DNA of 64,000 bases from Mallotus nudiflorus (taxonomy: Eukaryota; Streptophyta; Magnoliopsida; Malpighiales; Euphorbiaceae): positions 1,302,001 through 1,366,000 of the forward strand of contig CANTUR010000340.1 in NCBI GenBank assembly GCA_947683625.1, read 5' to 3'. A model generated the notes under the pieces. It did no database searches. It was not told the origin of the DNA and worked only from the letters and a program-made list of their open reading frames with translations. A program made the position numbers and the translations under genes. Every line of letters starts with the position of its first letter. Position 1 is the stretch's first letter. This document shows, piece by piece, positions 1-11,796 of this stretch.

Positions 1-500
1 GACCTCACCATAACCAAAGCACTGAAATGGAAACTCTATATTGATGGAGCATCCTCTGCTCAAGGATCCAGTACCAGAGTGATTCTCAGAGGACTGCATA
101 AAATTCACATCCGGCATGTAGTCCGAATAGAGTACAATGCAACCAACAACGTCACAGAATATGAGGCACTCATCATAGGCTTGAAATTAGCTGCCAAAGT
201 CAGAGCCAAACACCTTATAATACACTTGAACTCCTAACTAGTAGTAAATTAGGTTAACAAAACATTCCAAATCAAGGACCTAAGCATTGCTAAGTACGTG
301 GGTAAAGTCAGGCAACTTTTAAAATAGATTGAACAAGAAGGGGGCCAGTGGGAGATCATCTAGATACCTGGGCATAAGAACTCTAAGGCTGACCTCTTGG
401 CCAAATCGACAACTGAAGACAGTCAAGCATTTAAGGATATGGAATTCATCGAGGCATTGATAAAACCTAATACAAAAGATCCCAAAGTCTCAAAGATATG
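1..500 (+). pseudogene. RNase H domain remnant of Ty3/Gypsy pol (element T)
   Basis: Frame 1 reads as a retroelement RNase H, which degrades the RNA strand of the RNA/DNA hybrid during reverse transcription. Visible motifs are YIDGASS (first catalytic Asp), TEYEALIIGL (Glu), LVVN after the third catalytic position, and PGHKNSKADLLAK (last Asp). At the third position the family's Asp-Ser-Gln reads Asn-Ser-stop, so one catalytic acid is lost. Four in-frame stops (near 238, 250, 327 and 361) fall where Gln is usual. The domain is cut at its N-terminus by the window edge and runs into the integrase zinc region. Confidence 0.8.
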
Positions 501-1730
501 AGAAGTCTCGAAATGGATGCATTCGATAGTCCAATACCAGGAATACATAACACTCCTTGAAGATAAATTAAAAGCTCGAAAGCTAAAAATGAAAGTAGCC
601 CACTATTCTATCCACCAAGGGGAGATTTACAAAAAATCCCTTTCATACCCATGGTCTAAGTGCATCTCTGAAGAGGAACGGAATTTCATACTCAAGGAAA
701 TCCATGAAGGAATTTGTGGAGTGCATGAATCCCATTACGCACTAACCTGGAAAGCACTACTCCAAGGATACTATTGCCCCACCATGTCTAATGATGCCCA
801 GAAGCTAACTCAAGAATAAGTGCCAGCAATTCGCTTAACTCAATCACAGGCCTTCCCACCCTCAGCATCTAATCGGCAGCCTATGGCCCTTCACCATGTG
901 GGGGATTGACATCCTAGGTCCCTTCCCAGCTTCCACTTTATAAAAAAAGTTCTTGATTATGGCTATATACCATTTCACTAAATGGGTAGAAGTGGAGGAA
1001 ATTCCAACCATCACAGAAAGCTCGGATACAACATTTCTTCTAAAGAGAGATCATCTGCAAATTCTGCATCCCTTACACCTTGATTATAGATAATGGCAAA
1101 CAGTTTGACAATTAAAAGTTTTGAGGTTTATGTTTAGACCTCGGAATAAAGCTTCATTTCACCTCAATAGCCCACCTGCAAACAAATGAGCAAACAAAAG
1201 TCACCAATAGAATTATCATACAGGGTTTAAAGAAGAGACTTGACGAGAAAAAGGAAAATTGGGTTAAAGAGCTTAACAACATAGTATAGGCCTATAGAAC
1301 CACCCTTAGATCATCCACCGAGGAGGCACCATTTAGACTGACTTATGGCATGGACGCGGTAATACCAGTTGAGATTAGTTCACCAAGTTATAGGGTCAGC
1401 CACAGTCTCGATCACAACATCGACGTCCGGATATGTTTGGAACTATTAGAAGAAAGGTGGGGAGCAGATAGTAGCTACGACTGAAGCACATCGACAGAAG
1501 GTGGCACAATATCATCTTCAGTGTAGTCACCCAAGACAACTCAAAGTAGGAGATTGGGTACTCAAAAGGGCAGATATTAGCAAAGGCAATTTAAGCACTG
1601 GCAAGCTGGGTCCAAATTGGGAGGGCCCATATCAGATCTCAAAACACACATAAAGGGGCATACAAACTAAGAAATAGAAAAGGCAGAGAGCTACCATGAT
1701 TTTGGAATTTAGATTGCCTCAGTAAATACT
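501..1730 (+). pseudogene. Integrase remnant of Ty3/Gypsy pol (element T)
   Basis: Integrase joins element cDNA to host DNA. An open stretch at 517-819 covers the N-terminal H2C2 zinc domain (HEGICGVHESHY, then GYYCPTM); its final Cys pair falls after a +1 shift at about 820 (KCQQFA). The catalytic core follows: WGIDILGPFP near 900, TKWVEVEEIP near 985, a segment reading DNGKQFD near 1090, and YGMDAVIPVEI near 1345-1375. The C-terminal part reads LKVGDWVLKRA and GPNWEGPYQI at about 1545-1640. There is no chromodomain. Several frameshifts and stops make it non-functional. The identity is secure; exact ends are approximate. Confidence 0.8.
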
Positions 1731-2424
1731 ATTAATAAACTGTACTCAAAATGGTGTTCAATAAAGTATCCATTCATTGAAATAATAATGTTCTTATAAA
1801 AGATTGATTACAAAAAAAACTCTATTCTACTAATTGTATGTCTGAAACATCAGGATTGAAGATGGGGAGGGAAACAACATCAACAACATTAGAAGGAGCA
1901 GTAGGCTTAGCAGCAGCAGATTCAGAAGCATTCCTTATACGTGAGGCAATTACCTTTAGAGCATCCTCCTCAATAACAATCTTCATAAGGTCTGTCGGTG
2001 TTATTCAATCCAGCCCCTCCAAGTCTAACTCAAGATTCTAAGAAAATATGATCCTGCTACATTCAGACCTATAAGCCTTGAGAAATCCCCCTACCATGTT
2101 CTAGGAGGATCTTTTGTTGTTTTCTCAGGACTTCTCGACCTCAGATAACCTCTTCTCCATATTTACAATATGAGAATCCTGCTCTTCAATCCTCCTAGTC
2201 AATTGACCTTGACTATGCTCCAGGTCGACGATTTTCTTCTGGCCTGCCTCAACCTAGGATTTTGCCTCTGCATACTTTTTCTAGCACAGCTCTAGTGCCG
2301 CCTTTGCGCTATCTAACTTTTTTTCAAAGTCAATAGCTATTGTCCTGACCTCTGTCTCCTTCAGGTTGTACTGGATTTTCAAGTAGAAGTATTGGTCCTT
2401 TGCCAGCAGCAAGGCCTGGGTCAT

Positions 2425-2490
2425 CTGTGAAAAGGGAAATTCATGTTAATACAAGTAAAAGTGTAAGTAACAGAGATAAAATTCACTTAC
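2425..2490 (-). other. Putative intron in antisense ORF (element T)
   Basis: Read on the minus strand, the donor is GAA|GTAAGT at 2490 and the acceptor is TTTTCACAG|ATG at 2425. The 66-base interval is T-rich. Removing it joins an exon of 146 codons to one of 201 codons in the same phase. It is short for a plant intron, but both splice sites match consensus well. Confidence 0.55.
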
Positions 2491-2928
2491 TTCTAGCGAA
2501 TGGTCGATCATTGAATCAAACAGCCCCTTCAGACCCTCCTCAAACCAACGCTACATATTCGTTGGTAGCTTCAGTGACTTTGCATACTGATCTCTAACTT
2601 GGCTATTTAAGATGCTTAGAGGCTTCATTTTATTTAAGATCCATCCCTTCATATCCGGACACCCGGATAGCCTTGGGCATTGGATGTATATCTCTTCATC
2701 GAGCCCCTCAGCATCAGAGTCTTAATCGATTAGTCGTCTTTTCCGCCAACCTCCCTTGCCAACACGGGATGATTCAACTGTAACTTTTCCTTTAGGATCA
2801 ATAGCCATCTCCTCAGGGGCCGCAAGGGCTTCAGGTTCCGGAGAGGCGGATGCCCGTACTTCTTCTGGAGCTGTTGGCTCGTTAGCTAGAAGGGAAATCC
2901 CGTCCGTAGAAGTAAAAAAGTCACCCAT

Positions 2929-2985
2929 CTACAATTGAAAGGATAAAGCAAGTCAGAAGGATACCTCTAAATAACCCAAACATAC
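2929..2985 (-). other. Putative short intron in antisense ORF (element T)
   Basis: The minus-strand donor is CTG|GTATGT at 2985 and the acceptor is CAATTGTAG|ATGGG at 2929. It is only 57 bases, below the usual plant minimum, so it may have lost bases or be a chance match. The sites lie exactly where the reading frame changes between the conserved N-terminal domain and the Glu/Ala-rich exon. Confidence 0.4.
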
Positions 2986-3840
2986 CAGTAGAATGAACAC
3001 AGTCCGGACAGACTCTCCATAAGTATCTCCTGGATGCGTCCTCAGCCGATCGAGCTTCGGCTAGACCATCGAGATATAGTCATAAAATCATCTTCGTATC
3101 ATGATTAGGGAGTCTCAGAGGCCATTTTACCCTATGGCACTCATCAGACCACATTCGCCAGACATCCAGGAAGTCCACTGGGTGCTCAATAACAAAAAAA
3201 AATTTGCCTCCACTTCTTATGAAGGTCTGAAAGTTTTACAAAAAGGGTATGGTTGAGAAAGACTAACAGGGAAAACATCAGTTATCCCTTCTTCCTAGCC
3301 AGACTATACAGATACCATAAGACGTCTAAATCGAGTTCCTTACCCTCTTCGTACATCAGCTAAATGAACCCAGTTAGAATCTTATAGCTATTCAGATGAA
3401 GCTGACCAAGTGTTATATTATACCTATTCATAAATCTTTTATCGAAAGGATCTAACGAAAACATTAAACCCCCCTTTAGCTGGTCAAAATATACTAATAA
3501 GCCCTAACATGGGATTATGAGCCCTAAACCTCCTATCTACTGTGTAGAGGGTATGATCAACAAGAATACAGAATCGCCTCCAATACCATCCCAACAGTTC
3601 ATTATCTATTTTAGACACAAACATGTCGGAACTAACTTATTCCTTTGGTGCCATAATATTTTCTATAAAAAGGAAAAGCACACGAATGACAAAGAAAATA
3701 AGAAGAAGAAGAAAAAGGATAAAGATCACCTGGCTACAAGATGCAAAGATCGTGGCAGACAAAACATAGTGGCAATGGCAACACAAATGTGACAATGGAG
3801 AAACAAAAGGACAAAATGCATCAGTTGACAAACAAAGGGA

Positions 3841-3850
3841 TATTTATAAA
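3841..3850 (-). promoter_or_regulatory. TATA-like box upstream of antisense ORF (element T)
   Basis: The minus strand reads TTTATAAATA about 190 bases upstream of the ATG at 3654, followed by pyrimidine-rich sequence. Its position suits a core promoter for the antisense transcript. This is inference from motif and spacing only; AT-rich DNA makes chance TATA matches common. Confidence 0.35.
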
Positions 3851-4139
3851 GTGATGAAAGGCTTTGGAAGCAAACCATTAATTGCCCTCATAATTACTTT
3901 GCTTCTCCCCACATCATTAAGGGTAGTTTGGGAAATAAAAAACCCATTAATTGAGTGGTCATCATAATAGCAGCAGAAACATCTCATCTTCTGACACATA
4001 AAACGACACATCAGTTATGCAATTCAAATTTCAAATATCTAGGCATCAAAGCGGCATAACCTTGGCTCAGCCCACACGTATCTTAACCAAGCTCTGTTTC
4101 TACTTACTCCGAATTGGCATCCAAGCTATGCTTGCAGCA

Positions 4140-4450
4140 CACTCCGACTATATGTCACTTAGGCCACGCTTCTAATGCACCAAGATAAGTGCAGTAACTG
4201 AAGCTGGCATCCTCAGGTCGCTTCTATAGTACTGAGGTTCCGAGCATATAAGCCTCACATCCTTGTACTAAGCATCTAAGCCCCGCACGCAAGTCCAGCA
4301 ACTGAAGCTAGAACCCTCAGGTCGCTTCTATAGTAATGAGGTTCTGAGCATATAAGCCTCGCGTCCTTGCACCAAGCGCCTAAGCCTCATACACAAGTCA
4401 ACAACTGAAGTTGGCACCCTCAGGTCACTTCTAGAGTATTGAGATTCGAC
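4140..4450 (+). repeat. 103-104 bp tandem repeat in 3' region of element T
   Basis: The word AACTGAAG recurs at 4196, 4300 and 4403, giving a 103-104 bp period with about 2.5 copies. Each unit contains CCTCAG and CTGAGG arms around about 15 bases, so each unit can fold as a hairpin. Tandem repeats between pol and the 3' LTR are typical of Tat/Ogre elements. The interval 3855-4140 before it holds no recognisable gene. Confidence 0.8.
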
Positions 4451-4770
4451 ACTTAGGCAATGCTTTTACTACACCGGGCATTAAAACTCCAGTGATGACT
4501 AGTTCTGTCATGTCATTTTCACACTGACAGGTTATTCTATTGTATTCAATATCACAGATTTAGCACGCTTTAAGGACCAGATGACACTTTAGCAATATAA
4601 TGGTTTCAAGACTCTGTACTGAGTTTTACTTTCTTCCTGTGACTGAGGTTGGCCACCTCAACTCACCCTTCCATGTCACTACGCAGTAATCAACTATTTT
4701 CTTTTTATATAGAAGCATAAGTGCTCTATTCTACTTGAATACGTTCAACATAAATATTCGAACAAACCTG

Positions 4771-4786
4771 CAGGGAGAGGGGGACT
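4771..4786 (+). other. Polypurine tract before the 3' LTR of element T
   Basis: A GGGAGAGGGGGA run ends just before the TG that opens the LTR at 4789. A purine run here is the expected primer for plus-strand DNA synthesis, and it fixes the LTR boundary. Confidence 0.7.
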
Positions 4787-4788
4787 TT

Positions 4789-5187
4789 TGATACTGCCTA
4801 TATATATATTCTTGTTTAATTAAAGGTTTTTTGTTTCCTGAACAGGGTTACTCTGACAGGAAAGGTAGCTAAATCCATTTGTGAAAGGGACTCTGCCTCA
4901 AAGATTCCTAAGCAAAGAAGGAATACTCTCCTACTAGGATTAGGACTCCTATCCTAAAAGGAAGCCTACTCCTTTCAGGTTTAAGTATCACTATAAATAG
5001 GACCTCACATCTCTAATTCTAAATCATCTCATTCTTTCATATTATAATTGTTTCTTGCTCTCTATACAAACTCTCTCTCTTAGTTCTCTGACTTAGGCAT
5101 CAGAGTGTTTGTGCAGATCCTCCTCACCTCTCACCTTACCCTCTGTTCATTGTTTACAGGGTTTTAAAATTAAGAGTTCCGGAAACA
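4789..5187 (+). repeat. 3' LTR of element T (399 bp)
   Basis: It begins TGATACTGCC after the polypurine tract and ends near GGAAACA at 5187. It holds a TATA box (TATAAATA, 4992-4999) followed by C/T-rich leader sequence, as expected for a U3-R-U5 layout. No second LTR is in the window, so the ends rest on motif logic alone. The next five bases (AGTTA) would be the target duplication. Confidence 0.7.
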
Positions 5188-6232
5188 AGTTATCATAAAT
5201 GAAAATATATTAATTATTAATGTCTTTTCATTTTGCAAGATGTTGTAATTAAAAAATACATTAAATATGAATGTTTCTTTATTTTAAATCAAAGAGAAGT
5301 TTATCTTTATTTTTAAAAATTTTAAAGGAAAAATGGAAAGAAATTAACTATATGGAGGGAGACAATACTTTACATATTTATTAAAGAAAGTTTTATAAAA
5401 CAATTGAAGAGAAAAATTAAATAAATTAATTTTAGAAAAATTGTCTTTAAAAAAAAGAAAAGAAAAGAAGAGAAAGTAATACTTGAGCTTTCAATTTTAA
5501 CCAATTTTTTTTTAATCCATCGGAATTTCTCTTTCATGTAGTATAACGAACCAAAGAGAAGATAGACACTTAAAGAAAACCAAAGTGTCTTTGTAATTCA
5601 AAATTACATAACTGTCTCCAACTTTTTTTATGTTTTTTTTAGTCAAATTTTTACTTTTTCGAATGAGATTATCATGTAGAAGCTATGGTTTTGACATTAT
5701 TTTTTTTTTCTCTACAGGCGACTTTTTTTTTTTTTTTCTTAAAGATGAAGTAATATAGATTCATGAGTTCCTCAACGGAAAAGTAACTAAAAATTCAACA
5801 AAATATAGAAAATTGTTAATTAGTTACCATCATTGATAATTTTTGTAATTAGAAAAAAAAATGCCATTCACTGCCAGTTGAGCTCATATTAAAAAAAAAA
5901 GTAGTGTAATAAGAGTATTTGAAGTTAAACCACGAGGTTAATGTAGTTTCGTTTTGTCACATTCCTCTTGTCAGCTCTCTTGTTTCAACTCATAACAAAA
6001 AGATCTTGAAATTGCTACCTCGACGGAAGCTGGGCTGTTGACATCAACAATATATTAAGGATTAGATATAGATTCCTTGAATTACTTAGAAAGCTTTGTT
6101 AATACTTAATACTACCCTCAACTTCATTCGGTTAAACTGCAGATATTCAAAGCATTTCAGTATAACATATTTTCCCCTCATTCTAGAGCTTTCCAGCTGT
6201 CAATTCAACTTTGCTTGAAATGGCACCGGTGG
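5188..6232. other. AT-rich intergenic DNA, no gene seen
   Basis: The stretch has long A and T runs, for example T runs near 5701-5737, and no open frame with recognisable protein features. I see no RNA gene or transposon end in it. It may be old, unrecognisable repeat or low-copy sequence. Confidence 0.5.
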
Positions 6233-6469
6233 AGGGGTGTAACTGAACTAAATGGTCCGTAATTTATTTGTGACTCGACTCAATAAAAGTTCATTTGAGT
6301 TTATTTATTAAGCTAAATAAGCCAAGTGCAAACTCAATTTTAAGGCTCGTAAGCTAAACAAGCCGAATTTGAACTTCTTTAAGTTTGGTTCGTTAAGCTT
6401 GTGGACATGTTCGTTCGCGAGCATATTCATGAACAGACTCGTTTATAAACTCTTTATATTAGGTTGTGG

Positions 6470-8590
6470 TGTTAAATAAGTATAATTTAATTTAAATATT
6501 AATATTCAATAAATATCATTAAATATTATATAAGAAAAGACAATACTAATTAAATTATTAATAATTAATATAAAATATTACATATATAATACTAATTATA
6601 TATTTATTAAATAATATGAAATATTACACATTAACTATTGTTTTATTAATAAGTAAATATTATACAATATTTTATTAATTTGCATGTAACTCTAAATTAA
6701 ATACTAAATTAAATAGCACAATATCTGCAACTAACAAATAATAAATCTCTAGGATAATACAAAATTAAATAATATTTGTAATTTGAAGTAACAAATAAAT
6801 ATTAATATTAAGTCATGTAAATTTAAATTAATATATTAATAGTATAATATCTCTAACTAACAAATAATGCATTTCATAAATATTAATATTAACTAATTCA
6901 AACACAATTTATCTATAACCACAAAACTCCAAAGCTACGTAATTTTGATTCAAAACTACTTATTTTTTATACTATAAACTATTTTAATGTTGTATAATAA
7001 TTTAACATTATTATGTAATACTAATTATATATATTTTAAGTAATATGAAACATTTCACATGAAACATTACATATTAAGTATAGTTTTAATTAATAATTAA
7101 ACAATATTGAATATTCATTCAATATTTATTAATGTACACGTATCCCTAATTAAAATAGCTCAATATCTATAACTAACAAATAATAAATTTCAAGGATAAT
7201 ACAAAATTAAATAATATTTGTATTTTAAAGTAATACATAAATATTAATATTAAGTAATATAAATTAAAATTAATATATAAATATCATAATATCTCTAACC
7301 AAAAAAAATAAATCACATAAATATTAATATCAAGTAATTAAAACATAATTTATCTATTATAATAAAACTCCAAAACTATGTAGTTTTGATACTATAAGCA
7401 AGTTTAATGTTATATAAGAATTAGCATTATTATATAATACTTATTATATATGGATTAAGTCAAAAGTTAAAACAACAATATATTAATAGTGTAATTAAAC
7501 AATTTATCTCTAGCAACAAAACTACATAGTTTTGATTTAAAACTACGTATTTTTGATATTATAAGCAATTTTAATGTTGTATAATAATTTAACATTATTG
7601 TGTAATACTAATTATATATATTTTAAGTATTATGAAACATTACACATTAAGTATAGTTTTAATTAATAATGAAATATTATACAATATTTGTTAAATATTT
7701 ATTAATTTGCATGTAAACCTAATTTAAATAGCTCAAAATCTATAACAAACAAAAAAAATAAATATGTAGGATAATACAAAATTAAATAATATTTGTATTT
7801 TAAAGTAATACATAAATATTAATATTAAGTAATATAAATTTAATTAATATATAAATAGCATAATATCTCTAACTAACAAATAATACATTTGATAAATATT
7901 AATATTAACTAATTAAAACACAATTTGTCTATAACAACAAAACTCCAAAGCTACATAGTTTTGATTTATAGCTATGTGGTTTTGATTCAAAATTACAAAG
8001 TTTTGATACTATAAGTAATTTTAATGTTGTATAAGAATTTAGCATTATTATAAATACTAATTACATATTTACTAACTATTAAGCAATATGAAACATGACA
8101 TATTAAGTATAGTTTTAATCAATAATTAAATATTAGACAATATTCATTAAATATTTATTAATTTGCATTTAATCCTAATGTAAGTAGCTCAATGTCTGTA
8201 ACTAACAAAAAAATAAATCTGTAGGATAATACAAAATTAAATAATATTTTTATTTTAAAGTAATACATAAATATTAAAAAGTAATGTAAATTTAATTAAT
8301 ATATAAATAACATAATAACTCTAACTAGCAAATAATAAATATCATAAATATTAATATTAAGTAAGTAAAACACAATTGATCTGTAATAATAAAACTCCAA
8401 AACTACGTAGCTTTGATACTATAATCAATTTTAATTTAATGTTACATTATAAATTTATATAATACTTATTATGGATGTATTATGTTAAAAGTTAAAACAA
8501 AAATATATTAATATTGTAATTAAACAATTTATCTCTAATAACAAATTTTGAAGTTTTGATCAAAACTGCGCAGTTTTGATAACTCTAACA
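6470..8590. repeat. AT-rich long tandem repeat inside the hAT-like element, roughly 450-bp units
   Basis: The block GGATAATACAAAATTAAATA recurs near 6752, 7193, 7769 and 8224, each time followed by an AATATTTGTA-like block and a TAACAAATAATA-like block. Spacing is about 440, 575 and 455 bases, so one unit carries extra sequence. Nearly all of it is A and T. No open frame of interest lies within. Confidence 0.7.
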
Positions 8591-9840
8591 AATAAGTTAA
8601 CCTAACCCAATTTTCTTTCCTTTTCAACATCACTTCTATAACCTAGTAGCTGGCCTCCTCTATCGCTTTCATTTCTGCGCAACCATCACCCTCGATGTTC
8701 CGTTCATCTTTTTCTTCTACTTCTGTCACCACCATCACCCTTGCATCGCTTAATTGCCCCTCCTTCTTCACTACCATTGCTGCCCTTCTATTTTTGCAGT
8801 ATTTTATTTCTTCTTCTGCTGTAGCTGTTCAGGTGTCTAATTTTGAAGCGAAATGCAATACCGTTTTTGCTCAAATTTCATTGATTATTGGCTTTCTCTA
8901 TCTAATTCTTTCATTTCAACCTACGTTTTTTTGTTGCGGATGTTGGTTTATATGGTGCCTTTTGTTTGCTAGGTCTTTGGCTACTTCAAACTGGATTGGT
9001 TTTGATTGGCAGCTGAAAACAAAAGAAGATTCATCCACTGTATGACACTGTCACTCTCTACTACTTGTGATTTTTTTATGACTGCCAATTGAGTCTTGCA
9101 ATTTTTTCCAATTTAATTTGCATGATGTTTGCTGGCAGAGATTTTCTAAGTGATAATGTGTTTTTGGTTGATTAATTTGTTGTTTGATTGTAACAATTAA
9201 CACGTCTTCAATTTTATTTTTGTAACTGTGTTTCTCAGCACCTGTTGCAAAAATGAATACCATCTTCAATGTATTGATTTTAGAAAATTATAAACTAGAG
9301 TGCTTGCTCTGTTCTATTTGTCACATTCTTTTGTCTCGAATCATTACTTAATTTGTTATGTTTCTTGTTTTAGGTCACAAAGAAGTAAAGAGTGCTGGCA
9401 ATTTTTTTTATCATTGCCAATTGAGGACTTTCACAGTGCACACAGTCTTCAAAAGGTGAGTTGTGCTTTTCTTAGGTTATTATCCTATTTAATTGTCCTT
9501 TTTTAATTTTAATTTTATGAAATTATTCTCCCTGTATTGTGCTTTGCTACGGTTATTGATGTGAAATTCCATGTTTCTTTAATCTGAATTGTGTTTCTTT
9601 TCATTTTGGTGATTAATTTGTGCTTTCTTTTCTTTGCTTTGGTTATTGATTTAATTTTTATTGGTATATGTGTTATTGAATTGCCATGTTTAAAGTTGTT
9701 TAAGTTTTCTAAATTTTTACTAATTGTTACAATTTTTATAGGATGGAGAGGACATCAAAGAGATTAAAATACCTCATACTTGAGGTGTATTTAGACTTTT
9801 AAGCTTTAATTGTATTCATTTAGGGTGTATTTTACCAATA
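8590..9840 (+). other. Possible captured spliced transcription unit inside the hAT-like element
   Basis: Base composition changes sharply here. A C/T-rich leader precedes an ATG at 8695 with an open stretch to 9045 (Ser-rich start, then a hydrophobic segment). Further on, TTGTTTTAG|GTCACA and AAAAG|GTGAGT bracket an 82-base candidate exon at 9374-9455, and TTTTATAG|GATGGAG opens another at 9742. I do not recognise the encoded sequence, and coding continuity between exons was not shown. It could be a host gene fragment carried by the transposon or a non-coding transcript. Confidence 0.3.
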
Positions 9841-10368
9841 TAAATTATTAATATTTGCTTTTATTTGAAAAGCTCATAGGTGAATAAATGGAGGTCATAG
9901 CGATAGATGAAGAAAGATTTTATGGAGACTATTTTGAAGTTGTGTTTGTTTTAAACATTATTCTTGGAATGTTAAGTATTATTATAATTTTTTTTATTTA
10001 TTTTATGTTACTTGCAACTTTTAGTTTATTTGTATAGGTTATTGACAATTTGTTGTATTATGCATTTTGTATGTGATAAACTATTTATTTATTTATTTTT
10101 TAAAGCTCACAAACGAGATTAACCGAACTCATTACTGAGCTCGCAAACGAGTTCCTTACCGAGCTTGCAAACGAGCTCCTTACCGAGCTTGTAAATGAAT
10201 GAACTCAAAATATAGTTAAATAAGCCTTAAATGAACAAGCTCAAGCCAAGCTCGACCATAATAAGCCTGAGCCGAACTCAAGCTTAAGCCTGGATTTTCA
10301 AAAATAAATGAGCCCGAACAGAACCCGAGCCCTTCCCAAATTTTACGAGTTGAATCCAAGCTTTTACT

Positions 10369-11466
10369 ACTGGTGGTACCAGTTGCTATGTGATGAATGA
10401 TTTTGCTACAGCTGGCAGCTTCTTGAGAATGTGCAGGATCATTATTCAAGCTGATATAAAAGGTCAAAAATAATGAGTCAATTAATTACGTTATAGTCAA
10501 CAACTCTTGACTTTTTTTATCACTATGAACAACATTTTGTGATAGATGTCATGAAATACTAGGGCAGTGAGGAAAGAACTGATTCACTCGTACAACTATG
10601 ATACAGTAAGATGTTTATAAGTTTCTCAAATAATTTCCTTAGTTTCCTAAAGTTGTGCCTATAGAATTCATGAACCCATTAATTAATTTATGGATTAATG
10701 TAGCATTTTATGAACTAATCTCTTTATATTAGAAGCAAAAGGATTTGACAACTTTAGATGATCAATTGAAAAATAGAAACAAAATGGATTTCCTTTCCAT
10801 TTTCTATTGGTGTTGCATGCAAGAGAATTCTTTGAAATTGTCATTGCTGCCTCGATAAAAACATTTTTTCCATAAAACCGAATGAGCTATATAGTTTTTT
10901 TAAAGAGGCAAAGCAATTTCAAATCATCGTGATGTAAATAAATTATCTTAAGGGCAATGTTCTCCTAAATCGTTTGTATGCATCACTTATGAACAATAGA
11001 GTTTATTGTGCAATGTTTGAGAAAATGTTCAAAATTTTAAGAGAATTTTATGTGGTTTCTAAGGATTATTGTGCAATGTTTTCCTCTAGTAATAATTTTA
11101 CCACCATGCTTTAAAAATAAATCATCACCTATAAATCTATTAGAGTGCCACTTGTTACAATTTTGTTAACTCATAGTTTAGTTATTAGCTTTTATTATAT
11201 TTATATAGATTATTTGTCTATTTTTTTTGTAATTATGAAATGGAATTATTTCTCTAATTTTTAAGTCACCTATGGATAATATAATAATTTGAATTCAATG
11301 TTAAGTGTGTATTTTCCAATGTATGATCTAATAATCTAAATGTTGAAATTCTTGTCTTGAATTGTTATGCAAAATTGACAACATTGCTAAAAAGAATTCA
11401 AAGAAGATGGTTCAAAGTAGTTAGCTCCTCCTTACCTTAGTAACTCGAGCATCTTCTTTCCAACTT
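10369..11466. other. AT-rich intergenic DNA, no gene seen
   Basis: There are short A/T runs throughout, with no open frame, transposon end or RNA gene I can support. It separates the hAT-like element from the coding-like fragment next to element A. Confidence 0.5.
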
Positions 11467-11796
11467 TCAAAGCCCTAGCCCTATGGCTTTTTTCCTCCAA
11501 TCGAACCGAAAGGAATTATGGATTTCTTCCATTTTTAGTTCTTCGATCTCATACTTCAGATTTAGATCACCGCTTCGAAAAGCTAACATCCTCATCTTTG
11601 CTTCGGCACGATCGAAGAACTCTTAAGCTATCCTCAAAGCCTCTTGGACTGCGAAAAGAGCAATCTCAACTTATAAGAATTCGTCAACAGACTTCTTCGT
11701 TTCCAGCAGTGTAGAGGACAAGAACGATTCAGCCGAGCCTAGCCGATTGCAGATTTTAGCCAGCCTCGTCGTCTTGCTCTACGGCTCAGTTGCCAT
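11467..11796 (-). pseudogene. Coding-like fragment of unknown family, cut by LTR of element A
   Basis: On the minus strand an ATG at 11796 starts 110 codons ending in TGA at 11467, with in-frame stops near codons 6, 52 and 70. The product would be helix-prone and rich in Glu, Lys, Ala and Leu (AVQEALRIA, RAEAKMRML, YEIEELKMEE). GC content is well above the surroundings, which suggests former coding sequence. I do not recognise it; it could be the coiled-coil part of a retroelement antisense ORF or a host gene piece. It sits about 20 bases from the start of element A. Confidence 0.3.

Larger units (their letters stand above)
1822..3654 (-). pseudogene. Antisense ORF of Tat-like element, gypsy-type transposon protein with coiled coil, three exons
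   Basis: On the strand opposite to pol, an ATG at 3654 (MAPKE) opens a frame with PFDKRFMNRYNITLGQLHLNSYKILTGF-like sequence around 3300-3460 and a KLSDLHKKWRQIFF motif near 3200-3240. This resembles the 'putative gypsy type transposon' domain family (PF04195 type) known from antisense ORFs of Tat elements. A second exon (2928-2491) is rich in Glu, Ala and Pro; a third (2424-1822) forms a clear coiled coil rich in Lys, Glu and Leu (AQALLLAKDQY, then KKLDSAKAALEL). Exons 2 and 3 are 438 and 603 bases, both in phase. A run of nine A near 3195-3203 shifts exon 1, and several Gln positions are stops. The protein's role is unknown. Confidence 0.65.
1..5187 (+). mobile_element. Ty3/Gypsy Tat-like LTR retrotransposon, 3' half (element T)
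   Basis: The window opens inside an element whose 5' LTR, gag, protease and reverse transcriptase lie upstream. In order it shows RNase H, integrase, a minus-strand ORF, a 103-bp tandem repeat, a polypurine tract and a 399-bp LTR. RNase H followed by integrase without a chromodomain, plus an antisense ORF and tandem repeats before the 3' LTR, is the known layout of the Tat/Ogre branch of plant Ty3/Gypsy elements. The branch call is by layout and motifs, not by a search. It is dead: stops and frameshifts run through pol. Confidence 0.85.
6233..10368. mobile_element. Possible non-autonomous hAT-like DNA transposon, about 4.1 kb
   Basis: One edge begins AGGGGTGTAACTG at 6233, resembling the CAGGGGTG start of many plant hAT termini. 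The other edge ends TTGAATCCAAGCTTTTACT, whose complement is a weaker match. The flanks read ACCGGTGG (6225-6232) and ACTGGTGG (10369-10376), a candidate 8-bp target duplication with one mismatch; hAT elements make 8-bp duplications. Both terminal 200 bp are rich in GAGCTCG/CGAGC-like words in opposite orientation, as in hAT subterminal regions. No transposase is visible. The TIR match is poor, so the class is tentative. Confidence 0.4.

Noticed and set aside
8695..9045. 116-codon plus-strand frame as an intact host gene
   Set aside because: No domain recognised, and it lies within a probable transposon; kept only as part of a candidate cargo region.
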